Source of the DNA: Pogonophryne albipinna
Lineage: Eukaryota; Chordata; Actinopteri; Perciformes; Artedidraconidae
Length of the DNA: 64,000 nt
Direction: 5' to 3'
Assembly: GCA_028583405.1 (NCBI GenBank)
Contig: CM053247.1
Coordinates: forward strand, 10,050,946 to 10,114,945
Shown: in pieces, positions 1 through 12,700 of the stretch
How the letters are laid out: every line of letters begins with the position of its first letter
Numbering within the stretch: position 1 is the first letter of the stretch
The notes under the pieces: generated by a model
The model's input: the letters and a program-made list of their open reading frames with translations, nothing else
The model's database searches: none
Told to the model about the DNA's origin: nothing
Position numbers and translations under genes: made by a program

Positions 1-1772
1 ACATATTCAGCTTTTTCTGCATTTTCAGCTAAATTCAGCAACAAATGTAGACAGTTTACAGCATTCGCACGCATTTTCAGCAGGAAATGCATTTTCTAGT
101 TGGCATTACAAGGCTTCTTTTTTTTCTTTGTTGTTCATTGTTTGGACTTTCTCTGTGTCCCTCTGTCCTTTTGTTAATTTCTCTCTCTTCCTCCCTCTTT
201 CTCTTTTTCCCTCTCGGTCTCTGAGAGGAGTTTAGTTTGGGGAGAGGATGTGGGGAACAGCTGGGCCCCATCACTTCTCATTGCGGGCCTGGGAGAGACG
301 TAGCTGACAGAGTGATGCACAGAGCCTGTCCTTGCTAATGACTGCGCCATTCTCCATCATTATCACCATCATTAGGAAATTAGGGGGACAGAAGGTATTT
401 ACTGTAAACCTGCCACCTCCCAAGGAGAGATAAATAGAAACTGATAAATGTGATCGTGTGACGCTGCCTGTCTATTAACCTTCCCATTTTCCAGCTCCAG
501 CATATGCACATTTAACAATCATTAATATTCTTTAATTGGGCCAGATTTTAGTGAGGAAAATACTCTGGAAGACGAAGGACTCGTAGTACTTGTAGTTAGA
601 GTTTAGTGTTAAACTGGGGAAGTAGTGCGGTACCCTGAACACACTACCACTTACAGTTAGCTCTTAGCTGTCAATCTGCGAACTGTGGAAATTCATATTC
701 ATGTCACATACAACCATATAACAATGTGTTTTTTTGTGTATTTGTTTATTTATTTATTTTTATTCTTAGACTTCATTGGACCAGAAGTATTTCCCATTTA
801 GATTTAGAATCTGAAACGGGATGCTATCCAGAACAACATTGAAATCTCACATAAAAGAAACAGACAACAGACTTAAAACAAACAAACGTTATATAAAACA
901 CTGACATTTGCAGCGTTTAATAATGAGAAATGTGCAATTAATGTTCAATAAATGCATCATCGTACTTTTTTTAGACACCCTTCTTAGAAAAAACCCAGGT
1001 AAATACAAACAGATGTTTCATGTTTTCATGTTTTCACTTTCAAATGTTTACATTTCTAAAGTATCACAATGAAAGTTGAATAGTTGCCAAACATCCGGTC
1101 TATAATTTAAAGCTCTGTTCATGTATGCCTGATATGTAAATCGCAGGAAGACACCACAATGTTGGTTTACAGTTGACCATGTGAGCTCCACTGTGTGACT
1201 GACTCGATGCTAATGTAGATCCTGCTAACTGCTTGGCAGCGCTGCAGAGGCTTATTTTCACTGTGTGATGGCGTTACAGCTGGATAACAACAGGGCAGTA
1301 CTGCTGTCAAGGGCAACCAACAAAAACCCCCACAAACGTTCCCAGTACATGTTGGTCTGGGGGGGAGACCAGCTTGCTCAGCATATACTTACAGTATGTT
1401 CTATGTGGATGCTTACTGTATGAAAAACACACACATAGACACACTGACAAAGACACATAATAAGCTGGGGGCAAGGAGACTGTCGATTGTAGGATAAAGT
1501 AAGCTTTCCCGACTGTTTATCTTTAGTATATCCAGTGACGTGTAACCTTGTTCCTGTGTGGACAGCAGATGTTTTGATCTGCATTTATCAGATTTTAATC
1601 ATTTTATGCCAACTAATTTGAGCATTTATTAACCTGCTGAGTTAGTGTAGTCTTTTTTTTTGAATGTATCTAAACCAAGGCACATTTCAGGGGACTTTAT
1701 ATCTACCAAATATGTCAACGTCAAAGTTGAGAAGCACTGCTCTTGTGGATTTTTGAGATTCTATGTTGCCCT
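1..1772. other. unique AT-rich sequence, no gene seen
   Basis: No open frame here looks protein-coding on either strand. A pyrimidine-rich stretch (about 110-240) and A/T-rich stretches near 720-1,080 are the only compositional features. The short frames at 77-274 and 1,378-1,584 are low-complexity or have no recognisable domain. I see no transposon ends. Confidence 0.5.
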
Positions 1773-2150
1773 AAAGGGGCCCTATTGTTGATTCATTTTT
1801 GCTTTATGGGGGGTTTTCCCTTTCCTTTAATGTGTTATATAGGTTTTTGTGCATGTAAATGGTCTACAAAGGATACATTCCCAAAGCTCCTACCAGAGGG
1901 AGTTTATTTCCAACACTACCTCCTCCCCCTGCATGAAACAACTACATTGGATTCCTTTGTTTACTTACGGTACATGACATCACTATGTAACACAACAGAG
2001 CCGGCCAGCTAACCAATCAGAGCAGACTGGGCTCTGGTTTCAAACAGAGGGTAAAAAGAGGAGCTGCAGCACAGGCAGTATGAGAATAATAAAGCATGTC
2101 CTGAACATTAAAACATGTCAACACATCACAGTGGAGGCACATAATACAAA
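1773..2150 (-). mobile_element. MITE-1 copy A (TTAA-type non-autonomous element), right end lost
   Basis: First of eight related copies in the window. The left end reads AGGGGCCCTATTGTTG, close to the family terminus AGGGGCCCTATTATGC. The body holds family blocks: a stretch on the other strand reading as ACTCCCTCTGG-like sequence, TGACATCACTATGTAAC, CCAATCAGAGCAGACT and ACATTAAAACATGTCA. The right end stops near AATACAAAGGACTCC without the inverted terminus. No coding capacity. Family and boundaries are inferred from comparison with the complete copy at 13,284-14,206. Confidence 0.75.
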
Positions 2151-3167
2151 GGACTCCTTAAAAATATATATCAATGATTATTCCTTGACTTTTGTGATAG
2201 ATCATTCTGTACCGTCTTTACCGCTGCCATGATTTCCAGTGCGACCTGAAAAGGCACAGGGGCCATCACCACAATGAGTGCAGACGTTACCACTGAGTGG
2301 ACTTTATTAGGCATTAAATGGGCACAGCTAGCATTCCCAGTGATTCATACAGTAAGTCATCCAAACGAGAATGTTCTCAGCTTGTGTGCGCTGCGTTGAT
2401 AGGATTGCATTGTGTTTATGGTGTGTATCAACGCCAGAAAGTGATTTTGGGGCCCCCATCTGACAGACATCAATCACGTGTTCATTAACTGGCTGTCCGA
2501 TGATCTGAGAGAGAAGGTTGACAGGGGAGAAAAAACATCATCCTTTTAGAACACCTTAGTGGACTCCGTCAATGCAGCTGATGAAATTAGATAACACAAG
2601 TGTCATTTTATAATGAAAAACAAAAACGCTGATGCGCATTTGATGCAGCAATTAGAGGGGGTCCCTAATGATGATAATTTGAGTTTTAATTCTGAACCCA
2701 CTAGTGACTGGCAGAGTCTATCAATTACTGCATTAAAACAGGCCCCAGCTGCAGCAGCCACGGCAGCCGCCTCCCAAATTGTCGTCTAAACTGCTGTCGT
2801 CTCCTCTCCCATCGCTCGCCGCCGTAATTGCAGTTTAACCAGTTCATCATAATCACACAACAGTTTCCTCTCCCGGTAGAAGGGGGGATGTGATTTCACT
2901 TCAGACTGTGTGCCATGAAGTGTGTGTGTGTGTGTGTGTTTTACATTCTAAAACAGTGTTTGATCTTATTCATTTCAATAAGTCAGGGAATCATGTTTAC
3001 GTCCATACTAAGGTTAAGATATAGTTTATTAAGGAGTTGTGGTATTGATTCAATTCAAGACTTTGTGGCCATGTTCATAAAAAATCTAAATTCTCATTGG
3101 CTGAAAGCTCTTTTAATTGTGTTGCAAAGTGGGAGGAGCTTTATAAATGTATCACACATGCCTTCTA
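2151..3167. other. unique sequence with a GC-richer block
   Basis: No gene is visible. A block at about 2,560-2,880 is less AT-rich than its surroundings, is free of recognisable repeats and has several TAAT-type homeodomain-like cores, as seen in vertebrate conserved non-coding elements. A short (TG)10 run sits at about 2,920-2,939. Confidence 0.4.
2560..2880. promoter_or_regulatory. candidate conserved non-coding element
   Basis: Repeat-free block of mixed composition with TAAT and ATTA cores, for example CATTTTATAATGA, AGCAATTAGAGG and GTAATTGCAG. This is a pattern call only; conservation cannot be tested from one sequence. Confidence 0.2.
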
Positions 3168-3169
3168 TA

Positions 3170-3397
3170 GGCGCTTTCACACCGGAGTACTAACTAGACT
3201 CCGGAACTAGAACTTAGTTCATGAGAACCTTTTCAGTCCCTGCTAGAGAGCGGGAACTTTCATGGGAGAAAAAGGTTCCCATTTCTGATTGGCTGGGCGG
3301 ATTGCAAACCACGCCCCGTAAAACTCTGAACTAAAGAGTTCTGATTAACTAAGTTCTGATTAACTAAGTACGCTAAAGTACTTGGTGTGAAAGCGCC
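3170..3397. mobile_element. 228-bp terminal-inverted-repeat element (MITE)
   Basis: Left end GGCGCTTTCACACCGGAGTAC and right end GTACTTGGTGTGAAAGCGCC are inverted complements over about 20 bases. The element is flanked by TA on both sides (3,168-3,169 and 3,398-3,399), a Tc1/mariner-like 2-bp duplication. Inside is a direct duplication of TTCTGATTAACTAAG at about 3,340-3,369. There is no coding capacity. A PIF/Harbinger-type 3-bp duplication cannot be excluded, because the TA is ambiguous with the terminus. Confidence 0.75.
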
Positions 3398-3399
3398 TA

Positions 3400-5718
3400 A
3401 TTTCATATGGTGTGTCTCCATACAACACAAGGTGCCAACAGCAGTCCTGCATGTGTCTATTTTTCCAACCCAGTTTATATTTGACAACGCGCACTTCCGC
3501 ATGTCTTAAGCAACAACCCAGCGTCAGGTTATATTAAATATTCCGATGGCCCAAGAAAGCTGTAACGTTTTGCTGCATTGTTTCTACTTGCACTGACTGC
3601 AACGCAAGGTGCTACAGCAGCTACCAAAGGTGTGCTTGAAGGGGAGGGACCCGCTAATTCCTGTTAGCTAATCCTTATTCTCAGCGCTGCTTCGATGCGG
3701 AAGTGGGCGTGTTTAAATCTAAACTGGTTTGGAAAAAAGATATACATGTCCTGCCATGGTGATGGTCCCTAAACGTCATACCCTAGCCTCACTGACACCC
3801 TCCCCACCCTACAGTTAATAACAAATGAAAACATTAAAAAAACACATTACTAGATTGCTCCACAGAAAGTACAAACTAATATATAATGCACTATTTTACC
3901 CATGAACCTGCATTTGCCAATAGTTTCCAGCAAAGTACTTGAAAGAGATGTCCTTTTTTAAAAGAGGGTAATTTCCTACTAACGCTGTTCATTAGAGTGT
4001 ATAAACAAATAAATATAAATTATTTGATGAAATCATTGACATAAATTAAAATATAACGTTCTTGAAAAAAGGCTTATGTAACTCCTCATCTGGAAAATCT
4101 TCCTTTTCTTCCTTGTGTTATTGTTTTTCTCCTTGAAAGAACAAAATCAAACATTTCAAGGTAGAACTACTCAAGCATGTTTTTCTGCATCCCAGCCACA
4201 TGCCACTTAGCATGATGAGCTCTGCCTCTGCCAGCTGCACGCTGCAAGACAAACAGCCCGAGCGTGCACTCTTCACTTATTGGGAGTGTTGCTGATCTGT
4301 ACGGTGAAGCTCATTCTGCCGTTTCATGCATCGTACATCAATGTGGATAGAAGCAGCAGCTCAATGTCTACAGAGCCACATTGCTTTTGTTCGGTTGAGA
4401 TGGAAACAATAGCAGTTTAAAGTGGTGCAGGGAAAAGACAACTCGGAAACGAGTTAGCATTTTAGCACATCTGGTTCTCTTCAATGCTTCTTTGAACATG
4501 TTTTTTGATTTAGAAGCCTGAAGAAATATAAAAAGATGTTCTTATCATAAAATCAGTCAGTAAATACCTTACTTGTGAATACCCAAAGTCTCTATGTAAG
4601 TTTAAGATGGAGGTTGCTAACAAATGTCTAGATGAGACTACTAAACTTCGTCACGCTGAACATTAGCCGCCTTACGCTTAGCGATGGGGATGTTTGTAGT
4701 TCGTTTATAGCCTAACTTCAGCTTTTTAATTCTGGCGATTGCAATTATGCTACAAAAAATCACTCAAGTGGTGTTAATATGAAGCGATCCTCCTGAACAA
4801 AACTTCAACAAAAAGTATCATACATGTGTGTTTGCCAAAAATATTTTTTGTGGAATAGTCCAAATGAGAAATCCCATTCTGTACAGGCAGGCTGTGCAAT
4901 GCTAACTTTCGGGTCAACCTACAAAACACATGAAACATTACCACATCACTATTATTTGCTGCATATGTTGGGAGACCAAAGGAACCAATAGGAACTTTTG
5001 TTTAAAAAATAGTTTAACAGTGCTGCATGTGCAATGTCAGCCTATTGCCCGCCATTCCGCATTTTTTATTGTATTTGGAGAGATATGCTAGCTCCTTTGC
5101 ACAAAACATGTGTAGGGCGACTTTAATAGCAATTAAACCTTATTTAAAATGTGCGTTTAACTTATTCAAAGCTTTGTGCTAAGCAAACAAACCCCAGCTA
5201 ATAATTTGCTAAAAGGATATTTTCTTTTAAGCTGTGGCTAAATAAGAAAGCAAATCTTATTTTCCCATACATTATAAGTATTATTTTAAATATAAGCATA
5301 TGTAGTGTAAATACACAATCTTTTATTATTAATGCGTCATAATTACACAATCTGGAAATCCCAGCCCACATCTAAACATCTCTCCCTATCTCTCTCAATC
5401 AGCGATGTTGCTTTCGCTTCCAAAAGTTTCCAGAAGAGCAGAGGAAGAAAGAAGGCGGGAGGCGGGATCAGCTGGCCTGTGATCTCCTATGCGAGCCAAG
5501 CTGTCTGATTGGCTGGAGGGCTGGAGGGCCATCTTGCCTCTCTGGCAGGCAAGTGGCTCAAGCCGTTTGGGTGGGGAGGTGTGTATGTGTGATTGTCTGT
5601 GTGTGTGGAGGTGAGAGGGGGGTAAGGACTTGGAGAAGCAGAGGGTGAAAATGTGTGGGTGTTGGAGTGTTGGGGGGGGGGTTATGTCTGAACTGTGAAG
5701 ATGAGAAAGGACTGGCTT
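3400..5718. other. unique AT-rich sequence, no gene seen
   Basis: No recognisable gene. The stretch at about 4,640-5,130 has a texture like an old dispersed fish repeat (GCTAGCTCC, GGCGACTTTAATAGC), but I find no second copy in the window. The stretch at 5,395-5,560 is GC-richer and unique. The long minus-strand frames here run into the TG tract and are artefacts. Confidence 0.4.
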
Positions 5719-5728
5719 TGTGTGTGTG

Positions 5729-5811
<83 letters not shown>
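5719..5811. repeat. TG/CA microsatellite
   Basis: About 90 bases of almost uninterrupted TG dinucleotide, with one CA interruption near 5,729 and a short TG extension after TTTTT to about 5,824. It opens every frame as Cys-Val or His-Thr repeats, which explains the apparent ORFs across it. Confidence 0.97.
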
Positions 5812-5814
<3 letters not shown>

Positions 5815-6000
5815 TGTGTGTGTGCATTGTAGCATATGTGTGTTTCACTGCCTATATGTGTGTTCATGCGCAAAAGGGAATCTGTAAGTGTGTAAAAAAT
5901 TAGGAATCGTCTAAAACAATCTCATTCGATGTATTTTTATTTCAATGTATTTTTTCAATCTGTAAACAGTAGCAGCTACTTCTATATTTGTATATGGTAA

Positions 6001-6239
6001 TTAAAGGAATTTTGAAGATGGCGCACCCCTTAACCTTTCATGTACAATTTGTTGGAGCGCTAGCCAATAGAAGCGCAAGTGTTTCATAGTTGTCAAAACG
6101 AGGGGGGGAGTGTGTGGGAAAGAAACTCCCTCTGACATGAACTTTGGGAATTTAACCTTGGAGACCATTTACATGCACTAAAACCTATATTATACTAGAG
6201 GAAAGGGAAACCGGACAAAGTATTATAGGGCCTCTTTAA
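6001..6239 (+). mobile_element. MITE-1 copy B, internally deleted
   Basis: Flanked by TTAA at 6,001-6,004 and 6,236-6,239. The right end reads TATTATAGGGCCTCT before TTAA, which is the family terminus. The body shares TTGGAGCGCTAGCCAATAG and CCATTTACATGCAC with other copies. The left half of the family is missing, so only AGGAATTTTG follows the left TTAA. Non-coding. Confidence 0.75.
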
Positions 6240-6922
6240 TAGACTAAGCACATTTTTGACAAAAATATCACAATGAAAGACCAGTTTGAATGTAATCCAT
6301 TCCACTTCTTTTTGTACGCCATATAATAATTTTAAACAAATTTGTAAAATTAGATTTAAAACTCGAACTAATTATGTAATTTGTAACTAATGTCATGCCA
6401 TGATTCGAATCTGGCACCTTATAACTCCATCTCTTTGAGAAAGTAGGCTACATAATTAAATATATTCAGACCACAAATGAAAGAAGTGTTTGTTTGTGAC
6501 AGTGAGATATTTGCATCCCCATTTTCGTGCAGCAAACACATTCTCAAACCTCAGATGGTGAAGCTGAGCCTATGGATGGGCGGGTCAGAGCGTAGCAGCC
6601 GGCCTGTGTTGGCTCTGCTCTGGGCTGTAGCAGGCACAAAGCACAGGCTGAAATGTTAAACCAAGGTCCTTTGTGTTATTGCTGACATTATGTTTCATTC
6701 CCTAATTCCCCCCCGGCGTGCACTTTTGATGATCGTACAGCAGACACAGACACTGAGTGGGCGTAGTGGAGTAGGACAGATAATGACCAGTACTTGTGCC
6801 GTAATAGCCGCTAACGCCAGAACAGTGGGGGGTTTGACCCTGTCCCTTCAGCTGCACATTCCTCATCGTAAAATGTGGAATCTGTTTTAAATGTATTACT
6901 TCTGTAGGAAAGAAATTCAAAC
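6240..6922. other. unique sequence, no gene seen
   Basis: AT-rich to about 6,470, then of mixed composition. The short open frames at 6,477-6,890 have no domain or splice support, and I treat them as chance. Confidence 0.4.
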
Positions 6923-7190
6923 AGGCCCTATTATGCTTTTTGAGATGTTCCTTTTGCTGTAGTGTGTTATATACTGTAGGTTTGTGTGCAGGTAAATGGG
7001 CTGCATAGGCTAATATCTCAAAGTTTATGCTAGAGGGAGTTTATACTCCGCCCCCCCTACCTGAAAGCCCCAATTGGACTTCCATAACATAATGACATCA
7101 CTATGTTACACACTATTTACTAGCGCTCCAACACATTGTGGAGGAACAAAATACTAATATGAACCTAAAAGTGAGCACATGTCCCCTTTA
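6923..7190 (-). mobile_element. MITE-1 copy C, internally deleted
   Basis: Left end AGGCCCTATTATGCTTTTTG matches the family terminus. The right end is a degraded form, GTGAGCACATGTCCCCTTTA. Internal family blocks include AGAGGGAGTTTATACTCCGC and ATGACATCACTATGTTAC. The segment between the CATCACTATG block and ACACATTGTGGAGG is shorter than in other copies. Non-coding. Confidence 0.7.
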
Positions 7191-8120
7191 CTAAAATAAG
7201 CATAATACTTTGAAATCCTTGTGTGAGAGGAATATATTTCCTCAACGCATACTTTTGAGGAATAACAGGATAAATCTAGTAGACTGTATTTGTAATTAAA
7301 AAAACAAAGATCACCGAAAGACAAATGAGACAAGCAAACAAAGCGTTTTACCCTATGATGAATTTGCCAACCCATATTTTATATGTATATAAGTTAAGAC
7401 AAAGCATAGGTGGAAAATGTGAAGAAACTGAACTAAATTATTGAATTCACTGATTTTGAATTATAATGGTTAATTTGAACAGTTGATGGGAATGACTAAA
7501 CAGCTAAACTATTAGGTATAAGTTATTGTAAAGCACTGTCAAGTGGATTGGAGCTGCATATTAAGTGATATTTCTTACATCCGTTACCCCTTTCACATTA
7601 TCACATTTAGTTTTTTAAAAACAGAATAGAGTCACATCTTAAGTTAGCTAATGTTAGCAAAAACTGGCTAACAGCTATCAAACGAAGAGCTACATCAAGA
7701 GAAGTTGATAACATTAGACGTCACCTACATCAGCTGTTTTGCTTTCTCCTTTTTTCCTTGGTTACCTAAAAGGGATTTAAAATAGGAAGGACATGTTTTT
7801 TTAAAGATGACATTAATTATCTTTAGCCAGAAAGGATAAAGGCCATCATCCCTTAGTTAATACTATATGCCTCCATGATGTAACTTTGGTGTAATTTCAT
7901 ACGTATAACTGTGACCCAAGTTGTGTTTTCAAACCCAGCACGTCTATTTTCTTTTGACCATACATTGTGGGTTTCTTGTGTTATAAAAAAGTACCACCCC
8001 TAAAAACATTAACATGAACACCTGCACATCATGTTGGTGGAGTTAAGTTGAAATCAACGTAAGTTAGTTACAATTTAAAACAAATGTAATCTTTCACAAC
8101 CTCCAATGGTGGTGTCAGTC

Positions 8121-8122
<2 letters not shown>
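7191..8122. other. unique AT-rich sequence, no gene seen
   Basis: No transposon ends, tandem repeats or credible coding frames were recognised. Confidence 0.4.
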
Positions 8123-8192
<70 letters not shown>

Positions 8193-8200
8193 TGTGTGTG
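8123..8200. repeat. TG microsatellite
   Basis: (TG)34 followed by AG(TG)4. A CA tract lies about 110 bases downstream in the opposite sense. Confidence 0.97.
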
Positions 8201-8311
8201 GTCCAGTTTGAAGTTTTGTTGCTGTGACACTCATGGCCTTCTGGAACCCAGACACCCCCTGTGGAGACCAGAGAGACGTGTCACCTTGATCACTGTTTCC
8301 CCTGGAGACTG

Positions 8312-8346
8312 CCACACACACACACACGCACACACACACACACACA
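8312..8346. repeat. CA microsatellite
   Basis: About 17 CA units with one CG interruption. It is complementary to the TG tract at 8,123-8,200, so the pair could form a hairpin with a 110-base loop. Confidence 0.95.
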
Positions 8347-11300
8347 TTCAAATTACTATTGTTGTGGGTATTTAAACTAACTACATTAACCCCCACCATC
8401 TTGACATTGACCTGTGACTACTAATAATAATGAAATGCTACTCTGCCCTATATCCAAGCAACTTACCTTTCTATCCTTGTGAGGACACCTACTTCGACGC
8501 TGTTAGCATTTAGTCATATCACCAGTCATACTGTGCATCAGAGATTGATTGTTATTAGATATAACTACATAATCAATTTCAAAGATTAACACATAACTAT
8601 AGTTTTTTAATTTGTAATATAACGTAGAATAAAGAAAGCACCGTTTTGTTCAATATCAATTTCTTACATGTAAAGCAGAGAAATAAGTGTTTGCTTAAGT
8701 GTTTCAAGTCATTTAAATACATGTCAGTAATAATAGCAGATCTCTATTTAATTTCGGTATTCATCCTGATAATAACACAGTATCATTTTGGCCATCATGA
8801 CAAAATGCTAAATATTGACACAGATCAGATGATTATCTGTGTGAGGACATGTTGTCAGTGCAGCAGTGAGAATATGAAAGGATTTTAGAGAAAAATAAAT
8901 ACATAACAATAAATAAACATATGTACGGTAAGCAGCACAACAAATTGTGTATTATATGGGCAGTGCTGAACATTGTGTCCAGCAGTGGGGTTCACACATA
9001 CGAATGGATATATGAAGAGGCAGCTTCTAGCTTTACATGATCAAGATGATTTCACAGCCCTCAAATCAATTAGGAGCCAAAAGACAATATGGATGTCGGC
9101 TGGCCAGCGGCCGCAGCCTCCCACTGGGGAAATCTTCGTCTTTTCCTTCCAAGCACGACTTCCAAGGACGGGTGTGATGTCTAGCGAGTGGATGGGTGGG
9201 GGGGGGTCCGTGGTGGCGGCGGCAGGGAGCAGCGTCTCTTGTGACAGGTGATAACGTTTGAAATGCCAACCCAGTGCTCTCCAGGCACAGGTGTGGAGAA
9301 TATGTCCAGGAATAGCCAAACCCTCTGTTCACAAGTCTCTTGACACCGCCGCGACAAATATCGCCCCCGCTCAACAACCGCCAATGATACGTGTCACCTT
9401 GGGTGTTTTTACTGCGCTTCCCACTGCAGTGTTAGTGTGGATGTTTGCATTAGGCCAGAAGGAATGTATTCACCCTTTCATTTTGAAGTACAAAAGGCCC
9501 TAATCAGAGAGAAAAAGGACAGTGGCTTGTATTGTAATAGTTGAAGTGAAATCCCTAGTTCACTGCATTATGTCAAACAAGTGGAGAAATCCAAAGCTAT
9601 TTACCCATCTTAATTGTTATGGCAGGAGTTGCCGATTGTTGCCGATATCAGCCAAAGAAACGCCTTCTCTTCAATGTAATGGAACTATACAGTAAAGCCC
9701 TTCACTTGTTTTTGCCAAAAGTCCCAACAAATCTAGACGAAAAACTCAGCAGCATCTATTTGCTATACTTATACCAAAAATCGAGAGAATATCTCCACCA
9801 CCCAGGTACTCACCCAACAAAATAGAAATAAAACAAAAATAGCACTACAGTCAAAAGGAAAATATATTTATTTTTTTTGTGTTAAAAGACTGTAAGATAG
9901 TCACAAAGAACAGACTTAATTACATTACATATATTTAAACTCTGGCTGATATAACCTCCCTGTACACTCTAGCAGCAGAGTTTGAAACAAGTTGCAAGCT
10001 CTAAAAGTCTATATCGTACATTGGCTACAATAATTAGACCAAATAATCCTAATTTAAGGTCCATTTGATAGCTTTTTTGAATTTATATAACCACATATAA
10101 TGGATGGAGCAAACTGCATTTGCTGAGAAAAACTGTTGGATGTGGTTGAAAGCTCTGCAGTAAGTGGACGTTGACTTAAGATCTGTTTTCATCAAAGTGC
10201 TTAAGACATTCTAGTATTTTCCCATTATCAGACGCATATGGTTAAACTCAGTTATCTAAGAGAAAACATTAGGATACACCATTAAAAAATAAAAAAATAC
10301 TGCTGTTTCTGTAATAAAGTCCCAATAAGTTCAATGTTAATACATCTTATGTATGACACTAATGGCTAGTCTCTAGTATATATACCTGTAGGCAGATCTC
10401 TGCTTTAAATGGCTTGTAGTCTCATCTCAGTAACTTCATAATTAGTCCAAGTAAAGCCTCAGCAGTCTCCTTATGCACAGGCAGACAATGGCCTTTTGAA
10501 TGTTACACTGTAGACCCAAATAAATACACGGTAGAGTGTAGTTCCTTGTAATTTCGGACAGCTGTTGTTCTTATCGCAGCTCATTTTACCATTTACTCCG
10601 ATGTTTTACTATTTTCACATTAGCCTCCTGACCACAGTCTCTGTGTAGCGACAGTGGCTTCAAGATGTTTTCAAATCTCTTCTCCTAATGTCTTGCTGGG
10701 GATGGCCATCTGTTTCTGCATCTCCCACCGAAGCTGTGCCGGGGACGGCTCCTGGCTCCGGTCTTCACTCGGCTTCTGTTGGGGGTAATAATGTGCGCTG
10801 GTTCTGGGAGCCCAACTGGTGTCCATGAGTTTGTCCTTTACCGCCACTCATCCTTGTCCCAGTCACGCCACAGCGAGGGCAGAGAGCCATGCCGTGATAG
10901 AGTGGACTTCAGGGGGCTGCTTTCATCGCTGAGAGGGGAATCTGGGCAGCCAAAGTGGAGTCACTCTCTCTACACTGCAGCATCTGCCCTCCTTAGCATC
11001 TTATCTCACATTGTAATGTTTGTCGTTTTAGGCTCTTATCTCTACACTCTCATCCAAAGGGACATGTTCACATCATGATTCAGCTTTAGGGGCAGTAACA
11101 CTTGCACGGTTGCAGGTGTAAACATATCCATGCAGCCGGCTAAATAATAATTTCCACTCGGAAAGATGGAAAAGATTTTTAAATAAATGTCTCTGTTGTT
11201 TTAACATCTTTTTTATTCTTTACTTCTTCCACTGTCACCTTTCTGAAATCAATTTGGGTTGGTTGAAAAGAAAACTAGGAAAAGTTATCGAAAGATAAAG

Positions 11301-11815
11301 GCTTTGAAATGAAACATTGGCGTCTGGCCACACATGGACATTTTCTCCACTTTGACAGGCTGATAAGATGCCAGATTGGATATGATTCATTGTTCAGAGT
11401 TGAAGTAGTTTTCTTATTTTGCCCAGTGAATACATACAATTTGAATATACACATTGTTTTTTCATGTCTACATCTGTCAGGCCATCACAATAACTAGGTT
11501 TAATAATCTGTACGTTTCCCAACAGGAAAGACTCGATGTTTACGGCAATCGAAAAAATATTGTGCATATATCACTATGTTCATTATCAGCTCAAATAAGT
11601 TAGAAAATATTGGTAGAAATCCAATGCAGTCATTCCTATAAATGATTATATGCAACTTTGCAACATAAATAAATACTGTATATAAAAAAGATGTAATTTA
11701 AAATTTAAAAAAATGTTATTTTTGTATTGTTATAAAGACATTTTTTGGGGCTATTTCAATACATTTTTTAATTATGATGTAAAACTGACATGATTTTTTG
11801 TATTTGTTCATCTAG
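8347..11815. other. unique sequence, no gene seen
   Basis: Mostly AT-rich. GC-richer blocks at about 9,060-9,400 and 10,680-10,950 produce overlapping open frames on both strands, which points to composition rather than a gene. No family was recognised in their translations. There are no repeats beyond homopolymers. Confidence 0.4.
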
Positions 11816-11870
11816 ATCGACTGCGATACTGGTCCATGCAACTGTCCAAAGATTGCCCAGCATTCTCAAT
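11816..11870 (+). other. candidate 55-bp exon (splice-site pair)
   Basis: A T-rich tract ending TTCATCTAG precedes 55 bases that are less AT-rich than their flanks and are followed by GTAAGTATAT, a near-consensus donor. All three frames are open over this short length, so coding status is undecided. It could be a host exon, a non-coding transcript exon, or chance. Confidence 0.2.
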
Positions 11871-11905
11871 GTAAGTATATAAATGTGGCAACAAGAAAGT
11901 TGTGT

Positions 11906-11911
<6 letters not shown>

Positions 11912-11938
<27 letters not shown>
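11912..11938. repeat. AT microsatellite
   Basis: (TA)13-type run following TTTTATT. Confidence 0.9.
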
Positions 11939-12359
11939 GGTGTGCTGTGAGCATTACATGCGCACTTTGTGAACCATCAGTTAAAATATGTATTTTTTTT
12001 ATATTCTGAGTCCGTCTTCACATGTAAAAAATGACCAATAAAGGGCTGTGCATGATAAAAGATCCTTGTAACCATTTAAAATCATCATTCATGATGACGC
12101 TCTGAATAAAAATCAAATACCCAAAATAACTACTACGAAAATGTATTTCAGGCAGAAACAGTGAATCAAAAGGGAGATGGTGAAGGAGTCCTGATTTTCA
12201 TCTCTTTCTCCACTTTCTTTTATAGTTTCATTAACCACAAATAGGCTTATACTTCACACTGTTATTTATTTCCTTGTGAAGTCTGTGAAGGACACTGTAG
12301 ACTCTTTATTTCAGTTTTATCAGTCAACTTATCTAGTTTGCTTCCCGTTCGTGTGGCCA

Positions 12360-12700
12360 GTCACGTAACCAGACAAGTAGTTTCCAAATCAATCAGGCCG
12401 TCAATGGACCAAAGTCAGGCCCTTGCCTCTGCAAATGTGCTGATTTTGACAGTGAGCCATTATAGGGGTGACTCGAGCCATAGATCAGGGTAATTGTGGC
12501 ATTAGGCAGCAAATTGGAGCTAAAATAACCAGATGCAGGGGCAGATAGCCGCGTCCCACTCCAGTGCCAGTTATCCTGTAAGTTCAAGGAGAGTTCAAGC
12601 ATAGAGAAGATACTGTAACCCCCAACGGGTCCGAGCGTGCGGCCTCCTCCAGAAATTATCTTCACAAATATACGATTTCCGAAGGGTGTAATTGTCTTCA
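12360..12700. promoter_or_regulatory. candidate conserved non-coding element
   Basis: About 340 bases of mixed composition, distinct from the AT-rich flanks and without repeats. Motif-like cores include CCAAATCAATCAGGCCGTCA and GAGCCATTATAGG. The minus-strand frame across it (12,393-12,713) has no recognised domain. The functional call is inference only. Confidence 0.25.

Noticed and set aside
5395..5903. Overlapping long frames (up to 146 codons) with His-Thr or Cys-Val runs
   Set aside because: They are translations of the TG/CA microsatellite, open in several frames on both strands. The flanking parts have no domain.
9041..9384. Overlapping minus-strand frames of 67-103 codons
   Set aside because: Three phases and the opposite strand are all open. 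This reflects base composition.
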